Shown here: piece after piece, positions 34,155 to 37,192 of the stretch
Layout of the letters: the number at the start of each line of letters is the position of its first letter
Position numbering within the stretch: position 1 is the stretch's first letter
Assembly: GCA_019695265.1 (NCBI GenBank)
Contig: JAIBAJ010000022.1
Span: 1 to 37,192 of the forward strand
Origin: Bacteroidia bacterium
Lineage (GTDB): Bacteria; Bacteroidota; Bacteroidia; JAIBAJ01
DNA: 37,192 bases
Reading direction: 5' to 3'
Notes under the pieces: model-generated
The model's input: the letters and a program-made list of their open reading frames with translations, nothing else
Database searches by the model: none
Told to the model about the DNA's origin: nothing
Made by a program: the position numbers and the translations under genes

Positions 34155-37100
34155 TTATTTGAACAAGCTAATGAATCCGGTTTTTTCGAAATCACCTTTC
34201 AATCCACCATTTACTTTCAAAACATAGTAGTAAGTACCTTCTTCAAGATTTACCCCAGCATTGGTTTTTCCATCCCAACGAATTTCGCGGCCTTCGCTCA
34301 CATATACTTGTTGACCCCAACGGTTGAAGATTGTGATTCCATAAGAAATCGCACCGTTGTTTTGTATCCACAAGATATCGTTGTTGCCATCACCATTTGG
34401 AGTGAATGAGTTTGGAACTGTAACTACTTGTTCAATGCCAATAGTTTGAGAAGTACTATCCACACAACCAAAAGCATTAGTAACTGTTAAAGTAACTACG
34501 AATGTATCGGAAGATTCGTATGTATGGTATGCATTCTGACTTACAGAAGTATAACCATCTCCGAAATTCCATAACCAGCTTACCAAATTGCTACCAGCAC
34601 TTAGGTCGGTGAAGTTGGTTGGATTACCAAATGAAGTACCAGCGTAAACAAAGTCTGCATCAGGTTTTTCAGCTACAGTAACTAAAACTGTATCTGTTTG
34701 ATCAGGACAAACGCCATTGCTTGCTGTAACCACATAAGTCTCGGTTCCGACATTTGAAACTTGAACAGTGTTAATACTTGTGTTTACCCCATTGCTCCAA
34801 GCATAGGAGGAAATAAATCCGCCTTGATTTGGAGTAGCGAACAAGGTAACATTACTTGGACCGCAAACCACCACATCAGGACCTGCATTTACATAAGGCA
34901 ATTCGCGAGTTAACACAGAAATTGGACTGCTAGTTGCCTGACAACCATTTGTATCTGTGGTAGAAACAGTGAATTGTCCATCTGTTGATACTATAATTGA
35001 TTGAGTAGTATCACCATTACTCCACAAGTAGTTAGAAGCCACAGATGAAGTAAGTGTCACGCTATCACCTAAACATATTACAGTATTTCCGTTTGTACTA
35101 ATTACCGGTGGTTGCGGTGTTACTACAGTTATAGTTACACAAGACTGACCAGAACATCCTGAACCGATTTGAGCAGTTAAACAGTATGTGCCAGATTGAT
35201 CAACTACAATACTTGAACCAGTTGCGCCATTACTCCAAGTATAAGTTCCACCCACATTTGCAGTTAAGGTTACTGAAGAACCTTGGCAAATAGTAGTTGG
35301 ACCATTTAGGGAGATAATGTTTGAAGGAACCTGCCCTACATTTACAATAACTGTTGCAACAGATGATGTTGAACCTGAGTTGTCTTGAACGGTATAGGTC
35401 AAAGAATCGGTTCCGTTAAATCCTGCATTTGGAGTATAAGTAACTGTACCATCTAGGTTATTTACAATTACACCATTGCTTGGATTTGATTGAACAGCAA
35501 CAGATGAAGGTACTAATGAACCATCAGAATCCGAATCGTTTGCCAATACATTTACCACTACAGGAACTCCTTCGCAAGTGAATGCAGTGTCATTGGCAAC
35601 ACCTGGAACCTGATTCACATAATCTACTGTAATAATAACAAGTGCAGTATCACACAATGCAGGAATGCCATTGTCACAAACCTGATAGATTAAGGTATCG
35701 TTTCCAAAGAAACCATTGTTTGGTGTATAATCGATTGACCCATTGGTATTAACTACAACAGTTCCGTTGTTTGGCTGATCTGTTACAACTACGCTTCCAA
35801 CATTTAATCCATTGTCAGAATCAGAATCATTGGCAAGAATAACCACGTTAATTGGTGTATTCATTGGCGTAGTATCTCTGTCAATTACAGCAATTGGAGG
35901 TGTATTAACCGGACCATTTACAACAATTATAACTAGAGCAGTATCACACATTGGAGGTACGCTATTATCGCAAACTTGGTAAATCAAGGTATCGATACCA
36001 GTAAATCCATTGTTAGGTGTATAAATAATTGTGCTATCGCTATTGTAGGTCACATTACCATTGTTAGGTTGATCAACTATTGTAACCGAGGTAATGCTTA
36101 AGCCATCATCAGTTCCATTATCATTCGAAAGGATATTGAATGTAATTGGAGTATTGAAGGCTGTTGCATTATCATCACGATTTGCAATTGGAGGAACATT
36201 TGGCAAGCTAGAAACATTGATAATAACAATTGCAGTATCGCAAAGAACCGGCATTCCATTATCACAAACTTGGTAAATCAAAGTGTCAGTACCAGCAAAG
36301 CCATTGTTTGGACAATAAGTAATAGTTCCATTTGCATTTAGCGTAGCAGTACCATTTACAGCAGAAACGGTTATCGTTACTGATGCGGTATCCAAGACAC
36401 CATCAATATCCAAGTCATTTCCTAAAACATTGATTGTTACACAAACATTTTCAGGTGTGCTTGCATTATCTGGATTTGCAATTGGACCATCATTAACTGG
36501 AGTTACAACCACAAACACAATAGCAGTGTCACACAAGGTTGGATTACCATTATCACAAACATTATAGATAAAGCTATCAGTTCCATTCCAATTTGTATTT
36601 GGAGTGTAGGTAACAGTTCCGTTAGCATTAACCACAACTGTACCATTAGATGGTTGACTTACCACAGTAACTGAAGTTGGCACAATCAATCCATCTGCAT
36701 CAGAGTCATTACTTAAGATTGCAATTGTTACAGGAGTATCTTCTTGCGTTGTATCGTAATCTACTACAGCTACAGGAGGGATGTTTCCGGAACCAACATT
36801 AATAATAACCAAGGCAGTATCACACAATACTGGCATTCCATTGTCACATACCTGGTAAACCAAGGTGTCATTACCGCTGAATCCAATTGTTGGACAATAA
36901 GTAATAGTTCCATTGCTATTAACTGTAGCTATACCATGAGCTGGATTTACTAGAACAGTAACAGTTGCAGGATCAATAATACCATCCAAATCAGAATCAT
37001 TCGATAAGATATTGATAACCACACAAGAATCGTATGGGGTAGAAATAGTATCAACGTTAGCAACAGGAGGATCATTTACAGGAGTGATATTGATTACAAC

Positions 37101-37192
37101 TAAAGCTGTATCGCATAACACTGGCATTCCATTATCACAAACACTATATACCAAAGTATCTACTCCATTGTAGTTGGTATTTGGAGTGTAAT
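34155..37192 (-). CDS. Giant Ig/cadherin-like repeat surface protein with T9SS type-B sorting domain; 5' end outside window
   Basis: The frame is open through the right edge (1011 codons plus two bases seen); TTG at 37154 is internal, not a start. Six complete repeats and one partial repeat of about 97 residues come first (PPVANVD...ILSNDSD...CDTALVIINV, cadherin-like/Big_9 type). Three Ig-like segments of the CQGSSVTLTA...YTWSNGATG type follow, then a PKD domain (NFTDLSAGSNLVSWLWNFGDG). The protein ends in NSFTPNGDGNNDILWI...IFNRWGQQVY...GTYYYVLKVNGG, the CHU_C/gliding-motility-associated type-B sorting domain. The T9SS should export it and attach or release it at the surface; an adhesin or matrix role is likely. 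Most repeats carry paired Cys (VCDN...LCDT). A clear terminator follows the gene. Confidence 0.93.
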   Translation of the reverse strand, partial: YTPNTNYNGVDTLVYSVCDNGMPVLCDTALVVINITPVNDPPVANVDTISTPYDSCVVINILSNDSDLDGIIDPATVTVLVNPAHGIATVNSNGTITYCPTIGFSGNDTLVYQVCDNGMPVLCDTALVIINVGSGNIPPVAVVDYDTTQEDTPVTIAILSNDSDADGLIVPTSVTVVSQPSNGTVVVNANGTVTYTPNTNWNGTDSFIYNVCDNGNPTLCDTAIVFVVVTPVNDGPIANPDNASTPENVCVTINVLGNDLDIDGVLDTASVTITVSAVNGTATLNANGTITYCPNNGFAGTDTLIYQVCDNGMPVLCDTAIVIINVSSLPNVPPIANRDDNATAFNTPITFNILSNDNGTDDGLSITSVTIVDQPNNGNVTYNSDSTIIYTPNNGFTGIDTLIYQVCDNSVPPMCDTALVIIVVNGPVNTPPIAVIDRDTTPMNTPINVVILANDSDSDNGLNVGSVVVTDQPNNGTVVVNTNGSIDYTPNNGFFGNDTLIYQVCDNGIPALCDTALVIITVDYVNQVPGVANDTAFTCEGVPVVVNVLANDSDSDGSLVPSSVAVQSNPSNGVIVNNLDGTVTYTPNAGFNGTDSLTYTVQDNSGSTSSVATVIVNVGQVPSNIISLNGPTTICQGSSVTLTANVGGTYTWSNGATGSSIVVDQSGTYCLTAQIGSGCSGQSCVTITVVTPQPPVISTNGNTVICLGDSVTLTSSVASNYLWSNGDTTQSIIVSTDGQFTVSTTDTNGCQATSSPISVLTRELPYVNAGPDVVVCGPSNVTLFATPNQGGFISSYAWSNGVNTSINTVQVSNVGTETYVVTASNGVCPDQTDTVLVTVAEKPDADFVYAGTSFGNPTNFTDLSAGSNLVSWLWNFGDGYTSVSQNAYHTYESSDTFVVTLTVTNAFGCVDSTSQTIGIEQVVTVPNSFTPNGDGNNDILWIQNNGAISYGITIFNRWGQQVYVSEGREIRWDGKTNAGVNLEEGTYYYVLKVNGGLKGDFEKTGFISLFK
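35345..37192 (-). repeat. In-gene tandem repeat array (about 97-codon units)
   Basis: Six full units and part of a seventh encode the cadherin-like domains of the surface protein. The segment coding YQVCDNGMPVLCDTA is nearly identical in DNA between several units, a sign of recent duplication or gene conversion. The last unit lacks the Cys pair and reads VQDNSGSTSS there. The array continues past the right edge. Confidence 0.85.

Noticed and set aside
34155-37154. TTG at 37154 as the start of the surface protein
   Set aside because: The frame continues in the same repeat pattern to the window edge, and there is no signal peptide after the TTG.

Overview
The window looks like the chromosome of a Bacteroidota bacterium. 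Four things support this: several parts of the type IX secretion system (T9SS: a C25 gingipain/PorU-like peptidase, PorV/PorQ-type barrels, a PorW/SprE lipoprotein); a giant surface protein ending in a T9SS type-B (CHU_C) sorting domain; low GC; and repeated TAnnTTTG -7 boxes, the promoter signature of this phylum. I cannot name the order or genus. Genes are tightly packed, and convergent neighbours often touch or overlap at their 3' ends.

Layout. 1-3498 (minus): a C25 peptidase (cut by the left edge) translationally coupled to a PorV/PorQ-like barrel. 3649-4785 (plus): an acyltransferase-3. 4787-8910 (minus): an operon of three glycosyltransferases, an NAD-dependent sugar epimerase and a small exported unknown, likely building a surface glycan. 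9716-14930: a PspC-domain miniprotein facing a 1662-residue hybrid histidine kinase with about nine PAS domains. 15406-16260 (plus): an alpha/beta hydrolase. 16611-18989 (minus): pyruvate kinase and a membrane histidine kinase in one operon. 19063-27612 (plus): a PorV-like barrel, PorW, a CtpA-type protease, a degenerate DegT-fold protein, an exported amidohydrolase-like protein and a DUF1295 membrane enzyme. 27594-33261: YebC, a methyltransferase-like/sugar-transferase fusion, a DEDDy exonuclease, MnmD and ComEC. 34155-37192 (minus): the repeat-rich T9SS cargo protein, cut by the right edge.

The most unusual content is non-coding. Five copies (A-E) of a 135-147 nt element lie only between genes, on both strands. 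Aligned by eye they share a fold: a closing stem joining the two ends, a long arm with a tandem-GA internal loop and a hypervariable apical hairpin, and in three copies a second hairpin. Several stems change sequence while keeping pairing. Two subfamilies exist (A, D, E and B, C). Copies B/C and D/E form inverted pairs with 5' ends facing inward, and B/C bracket the hydrolase gene. This is either a structured RNA family or a mobile palindromic repeat with RNA-level constraint. I do not recognise it as a named family.

Functionally, the coding part is about the cell surface: T9SS export and processing, a cargo adhesin, and surface glycan synthesis (glycosyltransferases, epimerase, acyltransferase, sugar transferase). 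Housekeeping genes (pyk, yebC, mnmD, comEC) lie in between.
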